From positions 19,940,732 to 20,004,731 of the forward strand of contig CM077658.1 in assembly GCA_039707465.1 (NCBI GenBank): DNA of 64,000 nt. The letters run 5' to 3'. Within the stretch, counting starts at the first letter, position 1, and every line of letters starts with the position of its first letter. Shown piece by piece: positions 55,623-64,000 of the stretch. The notes below the pieces were generated by a model that was not told the DNA's origin, searched no databases, and saw only the letters and a list, made by a program, of their open reading frames with translations. A program made the position numbers and the translations under genes. This DNA is from Rhabdophis nuchalis. Its lineage: Eukaryota > Chordata > Lepidosauria > Squamata > Natricidae.

Positions 55623-56277
55623 TGGAAGACTAAATATTCCAAACTCTTCCTCAAGAACTCCGAGAAGATCCCTCAAGGCCTCCACGAAGAAGTCCAAAAA
55701 GCCTTTTTCACTTTACGGAAACACGTTTGTTTCTTCCAAGACCTTGTAAGGATCAAAGGGAGGGATTTCGTCACCCCCGTATCTCGCATATTAATTGGGA
55801 ACCCAGGTTTCACTTACAAGTATTTGAACACAAGGTTGTTTACCGTCCCTTGGCCTACGGAAGGCCACACCGTCAACTATTCGAATCCCGAAATATCCCT
55901 GGCTTGTAAAGCGTTAAGCGGGCTTAATGACTACTTGCAGAGGGAATCTTTGCTGGGTTTGCAAGAGCAGGATTTGGCCGAGACGACAGGAATGCAGAAT
56001 TTACCCCTCGGGGACGGGAATCGAGATTACGCTACTAACGTTACCGCGATGGAAGCTCTTTTGCAAGATCAAAACCCTTCCCCGAAGACGGACTCCACCG
56101 TCCTGAAAGAGAGAACATCGTACAACCTGACATTATTAAATTATATGGATCCCCAGAAAATGCCGTCCTTGAAACCAGAGCCCTATTTTGGCATGGGGAG
56201 AATGGCTGTGAGTTGGCACCACGATGAAAATCTAATGGAAAGGTCAACAGTGGCGGTCTACAGTTACAGCGGCAAAG
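55623..56277 (+). CDS. FTO: FTO coding exon 3 (catalytic core)
   Basis: A 655-nt exon (acceptor CTTTTTAG, donor GGCAAAG/GTGGGT) encoding residues about 41-258. VSRILIGNPG and YKYLNTRLFTVPWP hold the equivalents of human Arg96 and Tyr108 (here about 95 and 107), used in substrate-base contact. LLNYMDPQKMP carries the 2OG-contacting Asn (about N213; human N205). AVSWHHDEN holds the iron ligands H239 and D241 (human H231/D233). The 8-residue shift comes from a longer, diverged loop between LNDYLQ and TSYNLTLLN. No stop, frameshift or missing catalytic residue is seen. It ends in phase 1 within YSYSGK, where mammals continue into the acidic loop. Confidence 0.97.
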
Positions 56278-56574
56278 GTGGGTTTGAGCCGTTGAGTGGC
56301 AAGCAAGTTAACAAAGTAAATCTTGTTTGAAGGTCGGAGGGGGGGGGCAACTTTCTGTATGCAAAAGCTATTTTGGCCTTCTAGGTTCAGGTGCCCCAGG
56401 AAAACCTGGCTTCAAAACTAAAAAAAAAGAATTGTGGACCATGAGAAGAAAAATGGGCAGACCCAGGGCAAAAGCGTAAATTAATCTCATTAAGGTTTTG
56501 GTTTTTTTTTTTTTATAGGAACATCAACTTAACTACAGTTAAAATGTACTAACGCAATGCTTCTCAACCTGTGT

Positions 56575-56915
56575 CTGTGTAGATTCTCAGCTCTCCAGGC
56601 CATGGTTGTCCCAAAGGGGCTTTTTCAAGAGGCTACTGGACTTGTTTTTCTTAGAAGACGTTTCGCTTCTCGTTCATGTTCTTTGAGGACATTTTAGCCA
56701 GAGTTGAAGAATCTTCTTGGATGAGGAGCAAAACATTTTCAAAGAAAAATCAAAAAGTCCAAGATGCCTCTTGAAAAAGCACCTTTGGGACAACCATGAC
56801 CTGGAGGATGGAGAATCTCCATAGGCAGAGTGGAAGGGACTAAAGGTGCTTTTTCAAGAGGCAACTGGACTTTCTGGTTTTTCTTTGAAGACATTTCACT
56901 TCTCATCCAAGAAGC

Positions 56916-56966
<51 letters not shown>

Positions 56967-57090
56967 CATATTATTACTGTATCTACCTATAAAAGAGTCC
57001 ATAGAGATTCTCTGTCATCTCAGGTCATGCTTGTCCCCAAGGTGCTTTTTCAAGAGTCAACTGGAATTTTTTGGTTTTTCTTTGAAGACG
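56575..57090. repeat. F2 foldback repeats and (TG)n
   Basis: Left arm GGTTGTCCCAAAGGGGCTTT (56606) and right arm AAAGCACCTTTGGGACAACC (to 56802) face each other around GACGTTTCGCTTCTCG. Partial copies follow at 56845-56915 and 57025-57095. (TG)n lies at 56920-56962. Confidence 0.8.
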
Positions 57091-57689
57091 TTTCGCTTTT
57101 ACTTTTGAAGAGGGAGAGGAGAGATGGAAGAAAAAAAGAAGGTAATCAAATAGAGCTAGGTGATTTTGCTACCGCTGGCCTTATCTTGAGCACTTTTAAG
57201 TGGCCTAAAAAGTTACCATAATTAAACTGCTGATCGGGAGCCAAGGAAACCGAACTCCTCCAATCTCTGTGCCACATTTTCTCACAGATCCGTATTTCCA
57301 AGGTGTCTACTGTGTGTGTGTGTGTGTGTGTTTGAGCCAACATGACACCTCCTTCGGTTGGACTTGATTTGTTAGCGACGGACCTGTTTCAATCTTCTTT
57401 CTTTGCACAGAGCGTGCAAGCCACAGTATGCTGTGGCATGGGAAGAAATTCACTGTTATTCGTGCAACGTTGTGTGGATTTTTGTCCCAATGTGTGAAAC
57501 TGTTATGGTCCTGTGAGATGCCACAATTGGAAAATGGGGGTCTTCTACGTGGAGGAATAAGGGTGCAGGAGTTTCAGTATGAGGCGGTGTATTTGCAGGC
57601 AGTTGCTGTGTGTCACTTTCACCTCTTTCGCATATCTGAACAGAAGACAAAAACTTGTTAGCAACTTGATGGGCTAAGAAAGCCTTCAA

Positions 57690-58265
57690 TGTTGTGACCC
57701 ACCAGCGGAGTTGGCAGCAGATTTGGACAGTGAGGAGGTTGGGGAGGAACACGTGCCAGTCCTGGAGTCTGGGGAAGGCTCTGATGAGGGCTCTGTGTCA
57801 GAGGCAGAGAGAGGGACAGCGCCGTATGCCAGTTATCAGCTGCCTTCAGAGTCAGACATCAGTGAGGCAGAGGAGCAGGGGGAGCCTGTTCCCAGTGTGC
57901 ACATGTGCAGAGTTGCCAGACGAAGGGAAGAGCTAAAGAACAGGGGGCGACTTGGGGGTAAGGCCACAGGTGGAAGATGAATGGCCCCTCCCAGAGGAAA
58001 TAAAAGAGGAGCGAAGGGGGAGTGGAGTTTGCAGGAGACAATAAGTTCGCTTAATTTGTTTGTGACTCTCCAAGACTCCTTGCCAAGTTTTGCAGAGATC
58101 GGCCTGGCAGCTCTCCAAGCCAGATAAGGTTTGTGAATGCAAATCCTCCCTTGAAAGACTTTGCTGGATGTGAAGGAGCAAAATTCACAGTAAATTAATA
58201 AAAGGGGTTTTTTTTGGTCTGGACAAGGAGTCTGCTTCATGCTCTCAGGAAGCCTGGGTCAGAAC
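57690..58265 (+). mobile_element. LTR-like interspersed repeat, copy 3 (best preserved)
   Basis: Contains GAGGAAATAAAAGAGGAGCG (TATA-like), GGAGTTTGCAGGAGACAATA and TAATAAAAGGGGTTTTT (poly(A) signal-like), and may extend to about 58280 (GACGGAACACA). Solo-LTR-like. The acidic frame (DSEEVGEEHVPVLESGEGSD) is shared only as decayed sequence in the other copies. Confidence 0.65.
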
Positions 58266-58339
58266 AGCCCTGACGGAACACATATCATGACAGAAAGTGC
58301 TGTGAACATCTTGGAGATTAGATCAAGGAAGTTGAAGCT

Positions 58340-58640
58340 CTGTTGTATGTCTATGGACATTCTCAGCCATCAGATCATGGTTGTCCCAAAGGTTCTTCTT
58401 TTTTCAAGAGTCAGCTGGACTTTCTGGTTTTTCTTTAAAGACATTTCACTTCTCATCCATTGTTGTGTCATGACACAAACCCATCAGGACATGATTTGTT
58501 CTCCCAAGTGGCCTCAACGACTCTCCAAAAGGATGCAAAGGATCAGTTGTTTGCAAGGAGTATAAATCCTTCCATTCCCCACCATCCAGTCAGAGTTGAA
58601 GGAGCTTCTTGGATGAGAAGTGAAATTGGATGAGAAGTTA
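58340..58640. repeat. F2 foldback fragments
   Basis: CATGGTTGTCCCAAAGGTTC, AAGACATTTCACTTCTCATCC on the left. GAAGGAGCTTCTTGGATGAG and AAGTGAAATTGGATGAGAAG on the right, partly duplicated. Confidence 0.65.
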
Positions 58641-58839
58641 CCGATCTGTAACTGCAGATGCCATTCAGCTGAAAGATTTTCTCCTCCGGTTCCCCTTGAA
58701 AAAAGTAAATTTTGATTAAATTGGATGGGCTTTTTAAGGTGCTGTAGAGCTTCCCGAGGTGCCCACCCCCCTCCTCCCCCGGTGAAGCCTTCAGTTTGTG
58801 CAGACTTTCTGGGAATGCCAGAATCTCGGTCTCTCCCTA

Positions 58840-59100
58840 GCACCTTGCTGATTATGTGCTCGGTGTACGGTCATACGATAGTATTAAACTTCACAGAAGC
58901 GTCTTTGTCTCCCAATTTACTCGGTGGAGTTTGATCAATAGCTTCCTTGTGCTCTTCTCCTGGGCTGAATGTGGGGTTAGCCCCCTCCCCTTTTATTTCA
59001 TAAATGCAAGGGAGCCTTTTTCAAAGTGCTAATAGGTGGATTAAACGAAGCCAATTAACTTCCCTGCGCTTATTTTGCATACTTCTGACATAATATTCTA
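58840..59100. other. Repeat-poor stretch in FTO intron 3
   Basis: Complex sequence, e.g. GGTGGATTAAACGAAGCCAA and GCTTATTTTGCATACTTCTG, with no repeat landmark. Candidate conserved non-coding element. Confidence 0.35.
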
Positions 59101-59103
59101 AAT

Positions 59104-59450
59104 AAAGGTAAAGGTTCCCCTCGCATATATGTGCTAGTCGTTCCTGACCCTAGGGGGCGGTGCTCATCTCGGTTTCAAAGCCAAAGAGCCAGCGCTGTCC
59201 GAAGACGTCTCCGTGGCCAGCATGACTCAACACTGAAGGCGCATGGAATGTAAGCTACCTTTCCACCGAAGGCGGTTCCTATTTTTCTACTTGCATTTCT
59301 TACATGCTTTTACATGTTTTTGAACTGCTAGGTTGGCAGAACAGTAACAGGAGCTCACTCCATTATGTGGCGCTAGGGATTCGAACCGCCGAACTGCCAA
59401 CCTTTCTGATCATCAAGCTCAGCATCTTAGCCACTGAGCCACTGTGTAAA
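59104..59450 (-). mobile_element. SINE-G copy, full length
   Basis: AAAGGTAAAGGTTCCCCTCG, CTAGGGGGCGGTGCTCATC, and head complement CTTAGCCACTGAGCCACTG. Confidence 0.88.
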
Positions 59451-59469
59451 TAAAAATAGTAAATGTTAG

Positions 59470-59810
59470 TCTACTGATGGAAGAGAATATTTGTAGTTGA
59501 GGATTGAATTGAGGGGTCCATGATGGTTTTCTTGCAGACATTTAATTACCCAACTAGATAACATCATCAGTGCTAGAAGGTAGTGGAGTTTGGGGGGGGG
59601 AGGGAGGAAGAGGAGGAGAAGATGATCATGACTCCTTGGTGCTCTCTGAGCTCGATTGTTTTCTTGCAGATGTTTCATTATCCAACTGGTTAACATCATC
59701 AGTGTTAGATGACGATGATGTAGCATTGATGATGTTACCTAGCTGGGCAATGAAACATCTGCAAGGAAACAACCAAGCTCGGAGAGCTCTAAGGACCACA
59801 GAAAAGTAAG
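59470..59810. repeat. F1 foldback repeats (two left arms, one right arm)
   Basis: GAGAATATTTGTAGTTGAGG outer part; CTTGCAGACATTTAATTACC (59532) and CTTGCAGATGTTTCATTATC (59663) arms; right arm CAATGAAACATCTGCAAGG (59747). Both left arms carry CATCATCAGTG. Confidence 0.82.
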
Positions 59811-59829
59811 TCTGTTGCCTCAATATTCA

Positions 59830-60660
59830 AACTATGTTTCCTGGAAGCCCAGAATTCCACTGTAAACGTTTTTTTAAAGTCTTGATTGGATTTGCAAAAC
59901 GTTTTATGAGTCAGCCACGATTCTCTGATTGTTCCAAGCAGATCCTGATCCGTTTCTCCCTCCAGCTGGTTTCAACCTCCTGCTTCATTCCTGCAATTAA
60001 ACTTGTTGTTGTTGATCTATCTATGCTGTCCCTGAAAATGTGATGGTTAGCACTTAGAAATCTGTCTCATATTTCATGTCTTTAGGTGGATTTCCACTGG
60101 TCTACTTGAGCTAATAGCTTCTTCAGTTATAAGTCTCGGGGAAGCCAAAGCTGTGGATTTCATATCTACCCATCGCCCACGTCTTGACAATCTAAACCCT
60201 GTTACTCTCCAATACAGCATTCCCCTGTCATGCTGTAAGAGACAAAGGAGCTATTTTGGGCTAAGTAAACTCCAGCGTTTACATTATGTGTGCACAGTTC
60301 TTACCGACTCGGAACATAAAACCCCAATTTTGGCCTCGAAGCAACATATGAAATGCAAACTCTGGTTGATCCCTTGTCAGCATTCATTCCTTAGGCCTAA
60401 ATATGTGGAGTTCCTTTAGGCACCGTATCATGTCTGCAGAATTACTGCGTAATACAATCCGGTAGCTCTATTTATGTGAGAGCTATTTATAATAATCACT
60501 GTATGGTACGGCTTCTATTACTACTACTTCTACCAGTGTATTATTGACACTCAATTCCAGAGCATCGTCCAGTACAATAAAAATACAGAATACGTGCCCT
60601 ACGCATGGCGTCTGGCTACAAAGCTAAGGACACATCGCACAAGAGAACAAACACTTAAGA
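59830..60660. other. FTO intron 3 segment, no recognised repeat
   Basis: Mostly complex sequence; 60400-60500 (GAATTACTGCGTAATACAAT, a palindromic ATTACGCAGTAATT-like core) looks unique. No gene signature. Confidence 0.3.
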
Positions 60661-60668
60661 TTCTAGGT

Positions 60669-61044
60669 CAGTGATGGCAAACCTTTTCGACCCTGAATGC
60701 CAGAAAGGGAGTGTGTGCATGCTGAGCCAAGTGCCGGAAAGGGAGCACTTTGTGCATGCATGCCCCAGAAAATGAACTTTTCAGGTGCAACACATGCGTC
60801 CCAGCCAGCAAGTCTTCCAGTTACTGCTGCGCTTGCGCCAATCAGCTAGCTGGTGCGCAGGCTCATGCTGGAAAATGGAAGGCCAGCTCTTCCGGTTTCC
60901 AGCACTGCCGCATGCACAAAAGCCAGCTGATGGTCATGTGTGCATGCATGCCAGAAACTCGGAAGAGGAACAGGCAATGTTGCATGTATGTATCTGGCTC
61001 CATGTGCCACTTTGGGCACATGTACCATAGGTTCACCTTCATGG
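60669..61044. mobile_element. Non-autonomous hAT element, about 376 bp
   Basis: Starts CAGTGATGGCAAACC, ends GGTTCACCTTCATGG; flanks TTCTAGGT / TTCTAGAG match 6/8. Same family as 47102-47448. Confidence 0.8.
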
Positions 61045-61206
61045 TTCTAGAGCCATACTATATCATCCATAGCTCTTGCTTTATCTAAAAGTTAACAATC
61101 TGGGATATTTAGCAGAATATTCATCCTTCTCCTCTTACACACCTCCGTTGTGTTGGGTTTACACAACAGTGCTGTCTTAATGTCTGTGTATATTTAACCA
61201 TGTTGT

Positions 61207-62330
61207 ATGGCTGTTGTACTATTATTTATCCTTATCTTCTTTGGTACAGAATACCATCTGTACGCTGATGACACTCAGTTGTACATATCCACCCCAAACC
61301 ACCCCAACGATGCCGTCGAAGTGCTGTCCCGGTGTCTAGAGGCCGTACGGATCTGGATGGGTAGTAACAAACTCAAACTCAACCCGTCCAAGACCGAGTG
61401 GCTGTGGTTTCCGGCACCCCGGTTCAGCCAGTTAAGTCCAACACTGGCCATTGGGGGCGAACAACTGGCCCCCGTGGAGAGGGCGCGCAACTTGGGCGTC
61501 CTCCTGGATTCCCGGCTGTCCATGGAGGACCATGTGGCGGCCGTGGCCAGGGGGGCGTTCTATCAGGTACGCCTGATACGCCAGTTGCGCCCCTTACTGG
61601 ACCGGGGAGCCCTTCGCACAGTCACTCAAGCGCTTGTGACATCCCGGCTGGATTACTGCAACGCTCTCTACATGGGGCTCCCCTTGAGGTGCACTCGAAG
61701 GCTACAGTTAGTGCAGAATGCGGCCGCGCGGGTGATTATGGGTGCCTTAAGGCAAACCCACGTAACACCTCTCCTGCGCGAGCTGCACTGGCTGCCTGTG
61801 GCCTTTCGAGTGCGCTTCAAGGTGTTGACAACCATCTTTAAATCGCTCCATGGCTCGGGGCCTAGCTATATACGAGACCGCCTCCTGCCCCATACATCCC
61901 TTCGTCCGATCCGCTCCCACAGAGAGGGCCTTCTCCGGGTGCCGTCGACGGGGCAATGCCGGTTGGCGACACCCAGGGGAAGGGCCTTCTCTGTGGCGGG
62001 CCCGGCCCTCTGGAACGACCTACCCCCCGACCTTCGCACTATCTCGGACCTCCGTCTCTTCCGCCAACGTCTTAAGACGTATTTATTTCAACAAGCCGGC
62101 CTAGGATAGCCCCCTGTTCCTGACTTTTTTAAAAAAAATAAATAAATTATAATTTGGGAAGGTTTTTTAACATGGGTTTTAGCACGGGTTAATCTAATTT
62201 AATATATTTTAAATTGATATTTATTGTATTTTTGTAGTTTTAATAATGCCTGTGCGCCGCCCTGGGTCCTAACAAGGAGAAGGGCGGGGTATAAATTTAA
62301 TAAAATAAAATAAAATAAATAAATACATCT
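61207..62330 (+). mobile_element. L2-group LINE: RT domain C-half and 3' tail
   Basis: A 300-codon open frame contains the reverse-transcriptase catalytic box YADDTQLYI and continues with LKLNPSKTEWLWF, NLGVLLDSRLSMEDHV, ALVTSRLDYCNALYMGLPLR, LQLVQNAAARVIMG, ELHWLPVAFRVRFKVLTTIF and GRAFSVAGPALWNDLPPDLR, all standard L2/CR1-group blocks. The tail has GCGCCGCCCTGGGTCC and an (AATAAA)n end to about 62330. 5'-truncated but free of stops, so the insertion is fairly young. Not a host gene. Confidence 0.93.
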
Positions 62331-62359
62331 TCTTATTATGATTATGATTAATTTGGAGT

Positions 62360-62655
62360 AAAAGAATAACAGAGTTGGAAGGGACCTTGTAGATCTTCTA
62401 ATCCAACTTCCTGCCCAAGCAGGAGACCTTAATTCATTTTAGACCAAATGGCTGTCCAGTCTCTTCTTAAGAGCCTCCAGTGATGGAGCACCTACAACTT
62501 CTGAAATCAAGTTGTTCCACTGATTGATTGTCCTCACTGTTAAGAAATTTCTCCTTAGTTCTAGTTGCTTCTCTCCTTACTTAGTTTCCACCCATTGCTT
62601 CTTGTCCGGCCTTCAGCTGCGTTGGAGAATAGCTTGACCTCCTCTTCTTTGTAAT
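62360..62655 (-). mobile_element. CR1 LINE 3' tail
   Basis: Complement of the CR1 end: AGAGTTGGAAGGGACCTTGTAG, CTCTTCTTAAGAGCCTCCAGTG, CCACCCATTGCTTCTTGTCC. Confidence 0.87.
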
Positions 62656-62933
62656 CATCTTCTGTTGCATTGCACCTACACTGAGAGCTTCTGCACCAGA
62701 GACAAATTCCTTGTGTGTCTATTCATCTTTGGCCAAATGAAGCATTCTAGTTCCATCCGTAGTTAGATCTTCTACCTGAGAATATGATGGGGAGAAAGGT
62801 ACATTGATAAAATGGAGTCTAAAGTCAAATGGAACCCTTCCGTTCAAGGAGCAAGAATGTTTTGCTTGAATTGGAAGCTGTGTTTGGCTGCCTACTTCAT
62901 GAATCACTTGCTAGCAGATACGAAGAAATGCAT

Positions 62934-62943
62934 ATATATATAC

Positions 62944-62998
<55 letters not shown>
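62934..62998. repeat. (TA)n/(CATA)n/(AC)n microsatellite
   Basis: TATATATA, then CATACATACATA, then an AC run and TATATATA. Confidence 0.92.
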
Positions 62999-63070
62999 AT
63001 CTAACATATCTAAAAAATGTCACACAGCAGTAATCTAATTGGTTCTCTGTCTGGATGATCTCTGGGTTGA

Positions 63071-63246
63071 GTCGAAGGGCAGAGAGGGATGACGTTTAAG
63101 TCTCCTCCCTTAAAGGGACCCTGAACAGGAGCTGTGAAAATATTATATTATATATATATATATATATGAGAGAATATTTTCACAGCTCCTGTTCAGGGTC
63201 CCTTTAAGGGAGGAGACTTAAACGTCATCCCTCTCTACCCTTCGAC
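63071..63246. repeat. 74-bp inverted repeat with AT loop
   Basis: 63071-63144 and 63173-63246 are reverse complements with one mismatch (73/74), separated by 28 bp of mostly TA. Confidence 0.95.
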
Positions 63247-63299
63247 TATATATTCTGTGTGCAACATCCTCCCAGCGACTTAGATTGTTGTCTTTTAGA

Positions 63300-63956
63300 T
63301 GTAAAGGATCCTTCTGGGTAGATGCCTTAACGGGTGTTGTTTTTGGCTACTTGCCTCCAAAGGCTTACTGAAGTGCGTAAATCTTGAACAGTAATAAACA
63401 ACTGGATCTGTTAGTTGACAAGTTAATGTTTAGCAGGCTAACAAACCTGTGATTGACTGCAGCTTTTGACGGATTGCGAAAGGCCTTTCATAATGTGGAC
63501 TGTGTGTGTGCGTGCGCGCGTGCATTTTGCACAAGGAAGATGAATAATGAAATAATATTTTCAGAAAGAATCTTGATTAAGTCGAGCAGCTTTAGGAAAA
63601 TTTGCACCGTGGTTGCATTTCGGTGAGAACTTCTGACAGCTTTCTTGGTGGCTAATGATTTTATAAACTGGTTGGAATGTTCCTGTCGATTGATAATTGA
63701 CTAGTAATCCCTTCTATTTGCTGCTTAATAGATGCAAGGTCAGTTAACAGCAATTTAAAAAGGCTGCAAGGGATTATTTTCTGGGATTATTATTATTTTT
63801 AAAATATCTCCTAGCAGTAATCCAAATGTAGAAGGTGTCAGCTCTGGAACGAATCTGGAAAGATCACCGTAGAAAGTAGGGTTGGCTTCACACCAACCTT
63901 CAGGTGCCAATCGCCAGGAAAATTTGCATTTCAGTTTTATAGTCATGTAAGAAAAT
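63300..63956. other. FTO intron 3 segment, repeat-poor
   Basis: Apart from (GT)/(GC) at 63500-63522 and a short ATT run at 63783-63800, complex AT-rich sequence (CTTGATTAAGTCGAGCAGC, ATTGATAATTGACTAGTAATC). No coding evidence. Candidate conserved non-coding DNA. Confidence 0.35.
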
Positions 63957-64000
63957 GACGTGGTGGCTCAGTGGCTAAGACACTTAGCTTGTCGATCAGA
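63957..64000 (+). mobile_element. SINE-G head, cut by the window edge
   Basis: GACGTGGTGGCTCAGTGGCT, then GCTTGTCGATCAGA: the tRNA-like start of the SINE-G family. Confidence 0.87.

Larger units (their letters stand above)
24058..56277 (+). other. FTO: FTO gene, exons 1-3 (3' part off the right edge)
   Basis: FTO is a nuclear Fe(II)/2-oxoglutarate dioxygenase that oxidatively removes N6-methyl (and cap m6Am) marks from RNA. Three plus-strand exons join in frame to 258 codons plus one base: the N-terminus, the PYLTPKD motif, and most of the catalytic double-stranded beta-helix up to just past the HxD iron ligands. The second His ligand, the 2OG-binding Arg and the C-terminal domain are expected right of the window. 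Intron 1 is 26.4 kb, intron 2 is 5.0 kb, and intron 3 starts at 56278 and runs off the edge. Orientation and spacing to RPGRIP1L match the mammalian locus. Confidence 0.97.

Noticed and set aside
57711..57980. Acidic 89-codon frame (DSEEVGEEH...), also seen in part at 972-1166 and 35008-35400
   Set aside because: It lies in the LTR-like repeat, and the frame is broken differently in each copy, so coding constraint is not supported.
61207..62109. 300-codon open frame that could be taken for a host gene
   Set aside because: It contains YADDTQLYI and L2-group reverse-transcriptase blocks and a LINE 3' tail, so it is a 5'-truncated retrotransposon.

Overview
The window is vertebrate genomic DNA from a squamate reptile, most likely a snake. 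It holds two host genes in head-to-head orientation. RPGRIP1L (ciliary transition-zone scaffold) lies on the minus strand in the left third. FTO (2-oxoglutarate/Fe(II) nucleic-acid demethylase) lies on the plus strand and fills the rest. The squamate call rests on the repeats: BovB (RTE) LINE tails, CR1, L2 and L1 fragments, a tRNA-derived SINE of the Sauria type, many short hAT-type elements with 8-bp target duplications, and a GATA/GACA (Bkm-like) microsatellite. No bacterial, viral-genome or CRISPR-type content is present.

Layout. Positions 421-22757 carry 13 coding exons of RPGRIP1L. Spliced at the GT/AG sites given below, they make one open frame of 557 codons (plus one base), from the initiator ATG through the coiled-coil half of the protein. 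The exons for the C2 and C-terminal domains lie beyond the left edge. Positions 22758-24057 are the shared promoter region, including a GC-rich CpG island (about 23560-24180) with ZNF143-type, ETS/CRE-type and RFX-half-site-like motifs. FTO coding exon 1 is at 24058-24099, exon 2 at 50541-50618 and exon 3 at 55623-56277, giving 258 codons plus one base. Exon 3 carries the HxD iron ligands. The remaining FTO exons lie beyond the right edge.

FTO intron 1 is 26.4 kb here. It is positionally equivalent to the human intron that carries the obesity-associated variants and IRX3/IRX5 enhancers. It is a patchwork of repeats separated by repeat-poor islands (about 26.1-26.9, 32.3-32.7, 34.1-34.9, 39.5-40.2, 44.6-45.0 and 49.1-49.8 kb) that are the best candidates for conserved regulatory DNA.

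The most unusual structures are three. (1) A hAT-type miniature element in FTO intron 2 has been inflated from about 0.2 to 1.13 kb by a 32-bp minisatellite in perfect register, with an 11-unit (352-bp) higher-order duplication. (2) Several families of foldback repeats have arms matching a hammerhead-ribozyme core pattern (CTGANGA, stem, GAAA, CGT). (3) An uninterrupted 497-nt pyrimidine tract sits in FTO intron 2. All intron-exon calls were made by eye from splice sites and protein similarity; no alignment or database search was run.
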